From assembly GCA_039920665.1 (NCBI GenBank), contig JBDSDH010000028.1:1-7468 (forward strand): 7,468 nt of DNA, in the 5' to 3' direction. Positions within the stretch are counted from its first letter, which is position 1. Each line of letters begins with the position of its first letter. The position numbers and the translations under genes were made by a program. The DNA comes from WLMZ01 sp039920665 (GTDB lineage: Bacteria; Actinomycetota; Acidimicrobiia; Acidimicrobiales; Ilumatobacteraceae). Below, piece by piece: positions 1 through 6,008 of the stretch. Below the pieces are notes generated by a model. That model searched no databases, was not told the DNA's origin, and saw nothing but the letters and a program-made list of their open reading frames with translations.

Positions 1-759
1 TTCTCCCTTGCCGGCAAATCTGCGCTCGTCACCGGCGGCAGCCGCGGGATCGGGGCGATGATCGCTCGTGGCCTGCTCGATGCCGGCGCATCGGTGATCA
101 TCAGCGCCCGCAAGCAGCACGAACTCGACGCCGCCAAGGATGAGTTGTCCCAGTTCGGCCCGGTCGAGACGATTCGGGCCGACGTCAGCACGGTCGAGGG
201 CACCAAGGCGCTCGCCGCAGCGACGACGGAGATCTTCCCGACACTGAACATCCTGGTCAACAACGCAGGCGCCACCTGGGGTCAGCCGATCGACGAGTTC
301 ACCGAAGCCGGCTGGGACCGCACGGTCGACACCAACCTCAAGGGGATGTTCTTCCTCACCCAAGCGCTGCTGCCCAACCTACGCAGTGCGGGCTCGTTCG
401 AAGATCCCGCTCGCATCATCAACATTGGTTCGATCGACGGACTGCACGTCAATCCGATGGACACCTTCCCGTACTCGGCCAGCAAGGCAGGCGTGCATCA
501 CATGACCCGTGCTCTTGCCGGCAAGCTCGGTCCGCAGCACATCACCGTGAACGCGATCGCCCCCGGCCCGTTCGAAAGCAAGATGATGCATGCCACACTC
601 GAAGCGTTCGGCGACTCGATCGCCAAGACGGCTCCGATGCAGCGCATCGGCCGTGCCGACGACATGGCCGGCGTTGCGGTCTTCCTGGCCAGTCGCGCCG
701 GGTCGTATGTGACCGGGGCGGTCATCCCCGTCGACGGGGGCATCTCGACTACGTCGTGA
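1..759 (+). CDS. SDR-family NAD(P)-dependent oxidoreductase, RhlG-like (5' partial)
   Basis: Probable cytosolic NAD(P)(H)-dependent oxidoreductase of the classical short-chain dehydrogenase/reductase family. The frame is open from the first base, so the start codon lies just before the window; 252 residues are visible, near the family's usual length of about 250, so only a few are missing. Counting from the window edge, the cofactor-binding glycine motif TGGSRGIG is at residues 11-18 and NNAG at 87-90. The catalytic set is Asn112, Ser144 (in INIGSIDG), Tyr158 and Lys162 (YSASK). The IAPGPFESKM segment and the C-terminal VTGAVIPVDGG are typical of the family. The INIGSIDG/YSASKAGVHH pattern resembles RhlG-type 3-oxoacyl reductases in my memory, but the substrate cannot be read from the sequence. 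An internal ATG at 58 lies after the glycine motif, so it is not the real start. No partner gene is visible. Confidence 0.93.
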   Translation, partial: FSLAGKSALVTGGSRGIGAMIARGLLDAGASVIISARKQHELDAAKDELSQFGPVETIRADVSTVEGTKALAAATTEIFPTLNILVNNAGATWGQPIDEFTEAGWDRTVDTNLKGMFFLTQALLPNLRSAGSFEDPARIINIGSIDGLHVNPMDTFPYSASKAGVHHMTRALAGKLGPQHITVNAIAPGPFESKMMHATLEAFGDSIAKTAPMQRIGRADDMAGVAVFLASRAGSYVTGAVIPVDGGISTTS

Positions 760-838
760 GGCCCAGCGCGCCGGTCGAGGTGCGCCCGATATCTGGTGGC
801 GCCGATAGAGTTTTCAGACCCTAATTCGGCCTGTCGAA

Positions 839-852
839 CGACTGGCCACTCG
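839..852. promoter_or_regulatory. weak interrupted palindrome ahead of helD
   Basis: The 110-bp gap between the SDR gene and helD (760-869) has no convincing -35/-10 pair. It does hold CGA-c-TGGCCA-c-TCG, in which 12 of 14 bases are symmetric, ending 17 bp before the helD ATG. That position would suit an operator or a structured leader, but an imperfect 14-mer can arise by chance in GC-rich DNA. I saw no copy of the rifamycin-associated element reported upstream of some actinobacterial helR genes. Confidence 0.18.
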
Positions 853-869
853 ATTCGGGCTGAGAGCGC

Positions 870-3005
870 ATGACACAACAACATCCCGATTTTGCCGAAG
901 AGCAGGCGTACATCGACCACGCCTATGACTGCCTCGAAACAAGCCGTACCGACGCGTGGAAACTGCGCAAGATCCACGAGGGTCAACTCGGTGGGACGGT
1001 GCAGGCTCGGTTCGAGCGAGACGTGTTCGACGAGACGGTCGTCAACCGGCTGACTCAACTCGATCTCGGTGACGCAGCGCTGGTCTTCGGCCGGATCGAC
1101 CGGCTCGCCGATCCGATGATCGAGAGCCCGTACACGTTCGAGAGCTTCCACATCGGTCGCCTCGCTGTCGCCGACGACAACCGCGAGCCGGTGGTCGTCG
1201 ATTGGCGAGCGCCAATCGCCGAGCCGTTCTACCGAGCGACCGGCCGCGAGCCGATGGGGCTCGCTCGTCGCCGCCACTTTGCAGTCCAGAGTCGCACGCT
1301 GCTCGGTCTCGAAGACGAACTGTTCGGCGATGGACACCTCGGCGTCGGCGATGAAGACGTTCTCGACGGTGCGCCCACGCGGGGTGCCGGTCTTCGTGGC
1401 TACAGCACCCTGTTGGCCGTGCTCGAACGTGGCCGCACCGGTCAACTCGGCGACATCGTCGCGACGATCCAAGGCGAGCAGGACGAGATCATCCGCTCGC
1501 CGCAGGCCGGCGTGCTCGTTGTCCAAGGTGGCCCCGGCACCGGCAAGACCGTTGTTGCGCTGCACCGCGCTGCCTATCTGCTCTACACCTACCGATTCCC
1601 GCTCGAGGACCAAGGCGTCCTCGTGATTGGTCCGAACCGGGTTTTTTTGCGTTATATCGAGCGCGTTCTGCCGTCGCTCGGTGAGGCCGGCATCGAGCAG
1701 GTGGTGCTCGGCGACCTCGTCCACGACGTCACATGGGGTGGCGTCGACAGCCAACTCGCAGCGCGCACCAAGGGCGATCTGCGGATGTCGCTGGTCATCG
1801 ACCAGGCGGTCACCGACCGCGAGCGTCCGATTCGCGAAGACGTCGTCGTCGGTTTTCGCACCGGCTATCTGCGCTTCAATGCACATGAGTCGACCCGAAT
1901 CGTACGGGCGGCACAGCGTCGGTTCCGGCGCCACAACGCTGCCCGCAAGTGGGTCGAGGGCGAAGTCTGGGCCACGATGGCCAACAGCTGGCGCGATGGC
2001 GATCTGTCGTCGACGCAGGTTCGCGACGCCGTTCGCCAGATGCCCGAGATCCGCCAGTTGCTCGAACGGATGTGGCCGGTGCTCACGCCTGCCGATCTGC
2101 TCCACGACCTGTACGGCTCCAAGGCTCTGCTCAAGCTCGCTGGTCACAAGCACCTCAGCGAAACCGAGTACCTCTCGCTGTATCGCCCCCGCGTCGACGA
2201 CGTCGACATGGTTCGTTGGAGCGATTCCGACATCGCGCTGCTCGACGAAGCCCGCAGCTACCTGGGATCGCGACCGGTCAAGAACGGCCAGCAGACCGAC
2301 GATGCCGACGAGATCCGGACCTACGGCCACATCGTCATCGACGAGGTCCAGGACCTCACGCCGATGCAGTTGCGGATGGCGTCTCGCCGTTCGCTCAACG
2401 GCTCGATGACGGTGGTCGGTGACATCGCCCAGGCAACTGGTCCACTCGCCCCCGATTCGTGGGGCGACATCGTCAAACACCTGCCCGATCGCAAGGGCAG
2501 CCGCATCATCGGTCTCAGCGTCGGCTACCGGATTCCCGCTCAGATCATGGAGGTCGCCAACAAGGTGATGATGGCGGCCACGCCGTCGCTGCGTCCCCCG
2601 ACTGCTGTGCGTGAGGGCGAGGACAAACCCGACTTCATCGAGGTGCTGGCAAGCGAGCTCTCGGCTGCGGTTGCAGCCGAGACCGCACGGCTCGTCGACG
2701 AGATCCCCGACGGCAACATCGCGGTGGTCGCCCCTGACCCGATGGTGGAGTCGCTGTCGCGGGCACTGACCGCAGCAGGAATCACCCACGGTCGAGCGAC
2801 CCGAACTGCGCTCGACACGGGCGTCACCGTCGTGCCGGTCAGCGTCGTCAAGGGACTCGAACTCGACGGTGTGATCGTGGTCGAGCCAGCCGCCATCGTC
2901 GCCGACGAGCAGCAGGGCCTGCGTGCGCTCTATGTCGCGCTCACCCGCAGCACCCGACGGCTGAGCATCGTCCACAGTGAACCGCTGCCGGAGTCGATGC
3001 TCTGA
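870..3005 (+). CDS. helD: HelD, class II RNA polymerase-recycling ATPase (UvrD/Rep-like SF1)
   Basis: HelD proteins are SF1 helicase-like ATPases that enter the RNA polymerase primary and main channels, remove bound nucleic acid and recycle stalled enzyme; some actinobacterial relatives (HelR) also displace rifamycins. The 711 residues match class II (actinobacterial) HelD in length. An in-frame TGA at 861-863 makes ATG 870 the first possible ATG; the Shine-Dalgarno is weak. After an N-terminal arm, the family signature DWRAPIAEPFYRATG is at 111-125. Walker A GGPGTGKT is at 220-227 (Lys226), followed by GPNRVFLRY at 254-262. Walker B is IVIDEVQD at 488-495, motif III VVGDIAQAT at 515-523, motif IV GYRIP at 552-556 and motif V VVKGLELD at 659-666. 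Motif VI, LYVALTRSTRR, is at 687-697. An acidic stretch at about 443-482, before Walker B, may correspond to the primary-channel loop region (inference). The N-terminal half resembles mycobacterial HelD more than Streptomyces HelR, so rifamycin resistance is not implied. A T7 tract lies at 1642-1648. Confidence 0.93.
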   Translation: MTQQHPDFAEEQAYIDHAYDCLETSRTDAWKLRKIHEGQLGGTVQARFERDVFDETVVNRLTQLDLGDAALVFGRIDRLADPMIESPYTFESFHIGRLAVADDNREPVVVDWRAPIAEPFYRATGREPMGLARRRHFAVQSRTLLGLEDELFGDGHLGVGDEDVLDGAPTRGAGLRGYSTLLAVLERGRTGQLGDIVATIQGEQDEIIRSPQAGVLVVQGGPGTGKTVVALHRAAYLLYTYRFPLEDQGVLVIGPNRVFLRYIERVLPSLGEAGIEQVVLGDLVHDVTWGGVDSQLAARTKGDLRMSLVIDQAVTDRERPIREDVVVGFRTGYLRFNAHESTRIVRAAQRRFRRHNAARKWVEGEVWATMANSWRDGDLSSTQVRDAVRQMPEIRQLLERMWPVLTPADLLHDLYGSKALLKLAGHKHLSETEYLSLYRPRVDDVDMVRWSDSDIALLDEARSYLGSRPVKNGQQTDDADEIRTYGHIVIDEVQDLTPMQLRMASRRSLNGSMTVVGDIAQATGPLAPDSWGDIVKHLPDRKGSRIIGLSVGYRIPAQIMEVANKVMMAATPSLRPPTAVREGEDKPDFIEVLASELSAAVAAETARLVDEIPDGNIAVVAPDPMVESLSRALTAAGITHGRATRTALDTGVTVVPVSVVKGLELDGVIVVEPAAIVADEQQGLRALYVALTRSTRRLSIVHSEPLPESML

Positions 3006-3028
3006 TCAGAGGGGCAACCTGATCAGAG
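3000..3028. terminator. possible hairpin between convergent genes (no U-tract)
   Basis: CTCTGATCAG at 3000-3009 is the exact reverse complement of CTGATCAGAG at 3019-3028, giving a 10-bp stem around a 9-base loop (AGGGGCAAC). It sits where transcripts of helD and of the leftward operon would converge. No run of T follows on either strand, so it is not a canonical intrinsic terminator. It could slow polymerase or protect 3' ends, or it may simply follow from the tandem repeat. Confidence 0.3.
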
Positions 3029-3048
3029 GGACAACTGATCAGGGGTGG
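3000..3048. repeat. three tandem TGATCAGAGGG-CAAC units at the convergent gene junction
   Basis: Unit 1 (3003-3019) is TGATCAGAGGGGCAACC, unit 2 (3020-3035) is TGATCAGAGGGACAAC, and unit 3 is truncated (TGATCAGGGG from 3036). Each unit is centred on the perfect 8-mer palindrome CTGATCAG, at 3002-3009, 3019-3026 and 3035-3042. The helD stop TGA is in the first palindrome and the lipoprotein stop, on the other strand, is in the third. TGATCA reads TGA on both strands, so the array places stop codons in both directions within the 33-bp gap between the genes. Confidence 0.85.
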
Positions 3049-3449
3049 TTCTCGAGGTATGCCTCGGAGAGCGTCGTCAAGTTCTTGAAGCACTTGTCGG
3101 CGTCGGCGGGCCGCTTGAACTTGGTGGCCTTTTGGCACAGGTCGAGCGAAGCATCGAAGGAGTCGGCGACGAGGCCGTCTGTCGCCGCGATCTCGGGACG
3201 GACCGCATTGAACAGGTTCTGGATCATTTCCAACTGCTCGGTCCGCTTGCCGTCGCTGCCGATGATGTCGGACAGTTTCTCGACCTCGGCCAGCATCACC
3301 GGCAACAACTCAGCGGCGGTGCCGGTCGGCAGCGTCGTCGTGGTCGCGACGGCTGGAGCCTCGGTGACCGACGGGTCGATCGTGGTGGCCGCGCAGGAGG
3401 TGCTGACGAGCACGAGCGCGCTCATTGCAATCAATCGAAATCGGATCAT
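3039..3449 (-). CDS. small putative lipoprotein, unknown function
   Basis: A 136-residue predicted exported lipoprotein that I do not recognise. From ATG 3449 the N-terminus is MIRFRLIAMSALVLVSTSC: two arginines, a hydrophobic segment, and a loose lipobox (STSC, Cys19) that fits the permissive pattern but lacks the classical Leu at -3. A low-complexity linker follows (about residues 20-44, with ATTTTLPTG). The rest is probably a helical domain with two cysteines, Cys105 and Cys120, 15 apart in a Lys-rich segment and able to form a disulfide outside the membrane. The frame extends back to a GTG at 3500 inside the upstream regulator gene, but those 17 residues would bury the signal peptide, so ATG 3449 is preferred. 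It begins 13 bp after the regulator's stop, with no clear Shine-Dalgarno, suggesting coupled translation. The link to a DtxR-like regulator raises a metal-related envelope role, but no metal-binding motif is seen. Confidence 0.78.
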   Translation of the reverse strand: MIRFRLIAMSALVLVSTSCAATTIDPSVTEAPAVATTTTLPTGTAAELLPVMLAEVEKLSDIIGSDGKRTEQLEMIQNLFNAVRPEIAATDGLVADSFDASLDLCQKATKFKRPADADKCFKNLTTLSEAYLENHP

Positions 3450-3462
3450 GTGTGGTACCAGT

Positions 3463-4125
3463 TCAGGCGGTGACGAGTATTCGGGCGCTGGCGAACGCAC
3501 CGACGCCGACGTGGCTGCCGTCGACCTCGACGGTCATCGTGCCATCGGGCGACGACGCAGTGACGGTGCCGCTGCGGCCGGGCAGCAGCGATGCGCCTTC
3601 GAGGAAGTCGAGCAGGCCGGGAGTGAACTCGAGTTCTTCCGGGATTCGGCTGACGGTGAAACCTTCGCCGATCCCGAGGTCGACCAGCCGCCGGGAATCT
3701 GGAGCTTCGTAGTGGCTGCCAGGAATGGGATTGCCGTGCGGGCAGGTGGTTGGGCTGCCGAGCAGCTTGTCCATGGCGATCTCGACATTCAGGCTCATCA
3801 CGTGTTCCCACTTGCCTGCCTCGTGGTGGGCCTCGGCCCACGACAGGTTGAGGACATCGGTCAGGAACCGCTCGGCCAGGCGATGGCGGCGGACGACTTG
3901 CTGGGCGAGGGTCGTTCCCGTCTCGGTGAGCTTGATCGTGTTGTGATCGACGGTGATCAGCTTCTCGTTCTCGAGCCGGCGGATCATTTCCGACACGGCC
4001 GGACGGCTGACGTTCAGACGCTCGACGATCCGGGCCTGAATGACATCGACGTCGTCCTCCTGCAGTTCGAAGATGCTTTCGCAATATTCTTCGAAGGCCG
4101 GGTGGTGCTCACCAGAAGTCGCCAT
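3463..4125 (-). CDS. DtxR/IdeR/MntR-family metal-dependent transcriptional regulator
   Basis: A 220-residue cytosolic DNA-binding regulator, expected to dimerise and bind operators when loaded with Fe(II) or Mn(II). It has three parts, as in DtxR/IdeR. An N-terminal winged helix includes the recognition segment NVSRPAVSEMIRRLENEKL (about 38-56). A metal-binding/dimerisation domain contains RRHRLAERFLTDVL, then HHEAGKWEHVMS, then HGNPIPG (130-136). A C-terminal SH3/FeoA-like domain starts near 147. Aligned by eye to DtxR, the ancillary-site ligands are kept: His81 (H79), Glu85 (E83) and His100 (H98). Glu107 and His108 match E105 and H106. The position of DtxR Met10/MntR Asp8 is Glu13, and MntR Glu11 is matched by Glu16. 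The position of DtxR Cys102/MntR Glu99 is Gly104, so one primary-site side chain appears to be missing. Metal preference therefore cannot be assigned. It is the middle gene of the leftward operon and may autoregulate it. Confidence 0.93.
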   Translation of the reverse strand: MATSGEHHPAFEEYCESIFELQEDDVDVIQARIVERLNVSRPAVSEMIRRLENEKLITVDHNTIKLTETGTTLAQQVVRRHRLAERFLTDVLNLSWAEAHHEAGKWEHVMSLNVEIAMDKLLGSPTTCPHGNPIPGSHYEAPDSRRLVDLGIGEGFTVSRIPEELEFTPGLLDFLEGASLLPGRSGTVTASSPDGTMTVEVDGSHVGVGAFASARILVTA

Positions 4126-4132
4126 GGCCCAA

Positions 4133-4136
4133 CCCT
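4133..4136 (-). promoter_or_regulatory. ribosome binding site of the DtxR-like gene, overlapping the helicase stop codon
   Basis: On the minus strand, AGGG (4136-4133) lies 7 bases before the regulator's ATG and overlaps the last two bases of the helicase TAG stop (4137-4135). Ribosomes finishing the helicase would terminate on this site, an arrangement that favours translational coupling and supports the chosen ATG at 4125. Confidence 0.55.
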
Positions 4137-5826
4137 ACCGGCGTGTTCGCAGCTGTTCGAGCCATTCCAAGGACTTGCGCAGCCGTCGTTCGAGCTGGTC
4201 GGTCGTTGCGCTGGAGACTGCCGTCACGTTGGCGCGACGGTTCATCTCCCCGTTGACCCGGGCGTGGCCCCAGCCGGTGAAGTCGACCAAACGCTTGGCG
4301 AGATTGGCGTTCTTGTCTCTCAATTCGTCCTTGATCTCGAACACGCTGCGGCCGCTGTCGGGAGCCCATCCGGCATCGGTCGGGATGTCGGGGAGGTCCA
4401 GTTCGAGCAGCGGATCGTCGGTGAAGATCGGCTCCTCCAATTCGGGCTCGTCGGTGCCGAACTCGAACGGAATCGCGACGCCGGTCGGCGAAATCGCGTG
4501 GATCTGCATGCCGGTTGCGACGGCGGAGAGCACGCTGAACAGCGAAAGCTGTTCGGGCCCGTACTCCTGCGGGATCTCGTCGAGCGGCACGTCCTTCTCG
4601 GTGTCACCCGTGAGCGGGATCTCGGCGAGGTCGTCGCCGATCTCGAACCGGCGCAGGACGTGGCGCCGCGACTCCATGATCTGGAAGGCGTGGGTGCGCA
4701 GACGAAGATCGTCAGGGAGATAGACGAACGCCTTCTGCGATGCTCGGCCCGCCTGCCAGCGCACGAACCGGCCAACGGCCTGACGGAAGAACAGTTCGGT
4801 CGACACCGTGCTTGCGTACACGCCGACCCGCAGCCGGGGAATGTCGACGCCCTCTGACACCATCCGGACCGACACCAGCCACGGCTCGTCGCTCTCTGCG
4901 AAGGCCGTGATCTTCTTCGAGGCACCCGGGTCGTCGCTGATGACCACGTCAGCGGGTGTGCCGAACTTGGTTCGGATCAGGCGGGCGATGGCGAGGGCAT
5001 GCTCCTGATCCATCGCGATCACGAGGCCACCGGCCTGGGGGTGCGACGTGCGGATGTGCATCAGCCGTTCGTGACCCTGCTCGATCACGTGCGGGAGCCA
5101 TTCACCTTCGAGGCTCAGCGCGGCCCGTAGGCGGTGGCCGACCTGGTCGCGGGCGAGTTCGTCCTGGAACGATGCCGAAAGGACCGCACCATCGGGCGCA
5201 CTCCATTCCATGTTGCCGTCGACGCGGGGGAAGTAGACCGGTCGCACGACGCCGCCGTCGCGAAGGGCATCGCCGTAGCCGTATTCGTAGTCGGCCCATG
5301 CCTGGCCGTCGTCGTAGCGCACGAACGGGATCGAGGCAGTATCGCTGCGGAACGGCGTACCACTCAGGCACAACCGTCGGTTGGCATTGGCGAACGCGAT
5401 CCGCACCGCGTCGCCCCAGGCCTTCTCGTCGCCCGCGTGGTGGAGTTCGTCGAGGATCACGAACGAATCGTGGGAGATGCCTTTGAGCACGTTGGCGGTT
5501 TCGCCGGTGGCGACCTGTTGGAACGTGGTGACGATGCCGTGGACGTCCTTGGCGATGCCGCCGCCGGGCGTCCATGCTGGGTCGAGCTGCAGGCCGAGTC
5601 GGTGGGCGGCGAGGCTCCACTGGATCTTGAGATGGCTGGTCGGGGCGACCACGATCACCCGGCGCCGATCCTGAGCGAGTGCCCACCGAGCGCAGGCCAG
5701 CGCGAACGTCGTCTTCCCGGCGCCGGGTGTTGCGACCGCCAGGAAGTTGGGAGAGTCGTCCGGGCCGATCGCCGTGAATCTGTCGAACGCGGCCTTCTGC
5801 CACGGCCGCAGCCGTAGGCCACTCAC
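4135..5826 (-). CDS. SF2 DEAD/DEAH-box-type helicase (ResIII/SSL2-like)
   Basis: An ATP-dependent nucleic-acid translocase or helicase of superfamily 2; the substrate and pathway are unknown. Numbered from GTG 5826 (563 residues): an N-terminal Q-like segment LRLRPWQKAAF (4-14), Walker A ATPGAGKTT (32-40, Lys38), Walker B/motif II DELHH (126-130) and motif III LSGTPFRSD (154-162). The second RecA domain holds VSEGVDIPRL (323-332) and motif VI QAVGRFVRW (349-357, arginines 353 and 356). An acidic stretch (about 459-484) and a helical C-terminal tail (GWGHARVN near 518-525) follow; I recognise no nuclease or methyltransferase motif, so it is not evidently a complete restriction subunit. The frame is open back to TTG codons at 5952 and 5949, but that extension is Arg-rich and has poor third-position GC (10 of 20 codons over its last part). 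GTG 5826 is therefore preferred, with an uncertain start. First gene of the operon with the regulator and lipoprotein. Confidence 0.88.
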   Translation of the reverse strand: MSGLRLRPWQKAAFDRFTAIGPDDSPNFLAVATPGAGKTTFALACARWALAQDRRRVIVVAPTSHLKIQWSLAAHRLGLQLDPAWTPGGGIAKDVHGIVTTFQQVATGETANVLKGISHDSFVILDELHHAGDEKAWGDAVRIAFANANRRLCLSGTPFRSDTASIPFVRYDDGQAWADYEYGYGDALRDGGVVRPVYFPRVDGNMEWSAPDGAVLSASFQDELARDQVGHRLRAALSLEGEWLPHVIEQGHERLMHIRTSHPQAGGLVIAMDQEHALAIARLIRTKFGTPADVVISDDPGASKKITAFAESDEPWLVSVRMVSEGVDIPRLRVGVYASTVSTELFFRQAVGRFVRWQAGRASQKAFVYLPDDLRLRTHAFQIMESRRHVLRRFEIGDDLAEIPLTGDTEKDVPLDEIPQEYGPEQLSLFSVLSAVATGMQIHAISPTGVAIPFEFGTDEPELEEPIFTDDPLLELDLPDIPTDAGWAPDSGRSVFEIKDELRDKNANLAKRLVDFTGWGHARVNGEMNRRANVTAVSSATTDQLERRLRKSLEWLEQLRTRR

Positions 5827-5882
5827 TGGCGCAAACCCGCTGCCGGCCCGATTGTCAACTCGTCGCCGCCGATCATGAGCAT
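5823..5882 (-). CDS. possible 19-residue leader ORF overlapping the helicase start (GTGA)
   Basis: ATG 5882 opens a 19-codon frame (MLMIGGDEL... ending ...AAGLRQ) whose TGA (5825-5823) overlaps the helicase's proposed GTG (5826-5824) as GTGA, the classic four-base coupling overlap. Third-position G/C is 16 of 19 in this frame, against 10 of 20 in the helicase frame over the same stretch, so this frame looks the more coding-like. A second ATG at 5876 is also in frame. No strong Shine-Dalgarno is seen. It may be a leader peptide, the displaced N-terminus of the helicase after a one-base change, or chance. Confidence 0.28.
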   Translation of the reverse strand: MLMIGGDELTIGPAAGLRQ

Positions 5883-5954
5883 TCGATTCTGTCGGCGGCT
5901 CCGCCCCGACGCAACGCCATAGACGCGGGTCACCGACGACGTGGAACAACAAGC

Positions 5955-5983
5955 AGAATAAGAAAAGCGATCGCTTGACTTAT
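5955..5983. promoter_or_regulatory. 26-bp interrupted palindrome (candidate operator) with overlapping divergent promoter elements
   Basis: The dyad at 5958-5983 is ATAAG-aa-AAGCGATCGCTT-ga-CTTAT, in which 22 of 26 bases are symmetric around 5970/5971; the core AAGCGATCGCTT is perfect. It lies in an AT-richer patch between the divergent helicase operon and the Rieske-fusion gene, ending 25 bp before the latter's ATG. TTGACT (5975-5980), a -35-like hexamer for the plus strand, is inside it. TATTCT (5960-5955, minus strand) could serve as a -10 for the helicase operon and would place its transcript start near 5948. Neither has a good partner hexamer at standard spacing. The dyad does not resemble the DtxR/IdeR iron-box consensus as I know it. 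Confidence 0.5.
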
Positions 5984-6008
5984 CCCCAATCGGGTGCACA
6001 GTTGATCA

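Noticed and set aside
782..814. Possible intrinsic terminator after the SDR gene (GCGCC/GGCGC stem and TTTT at 811-814)
   Set aside because: The stem is only 5 bp with an 11-base loop, and the T run starts 8 bases after the stem; too weak to annotate.
498..2975. 825-codon open frame on the minus strand opposite helD
   Set aside because: It mirrors the codon periodicity of helD, has low-complexity His/Arg/Asp-rich composition and no recognisable motif, while helD shows all SF1 motifs. Long antisense frames are expected in GC-rich DNA.
870..3005. Calling the HelD gene a rifamycin-resistance gene (helR)
   Set aside because: The family is right, but no rifamycin-associated promoter element was seen and the N-terminal half looks closer to mycobacterial HelD; resistance cannot be inferred.
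2977..4857. 626-codon open frame on the plus strand opposite the lipoprotein, regulator and helicase genes
   Set aside because: It crosses three real genes and their boundaries and its translation has no domain signature; it is a GC-driven shadow.
4135..5826. The helicase as part of a restriction-modification or other defence system
   Set aside because: No methyltransferase, nuclease or specificity gene is present in the flanking sequence, and the protein itself shows only helicase motifs plus an unrecognised tail.
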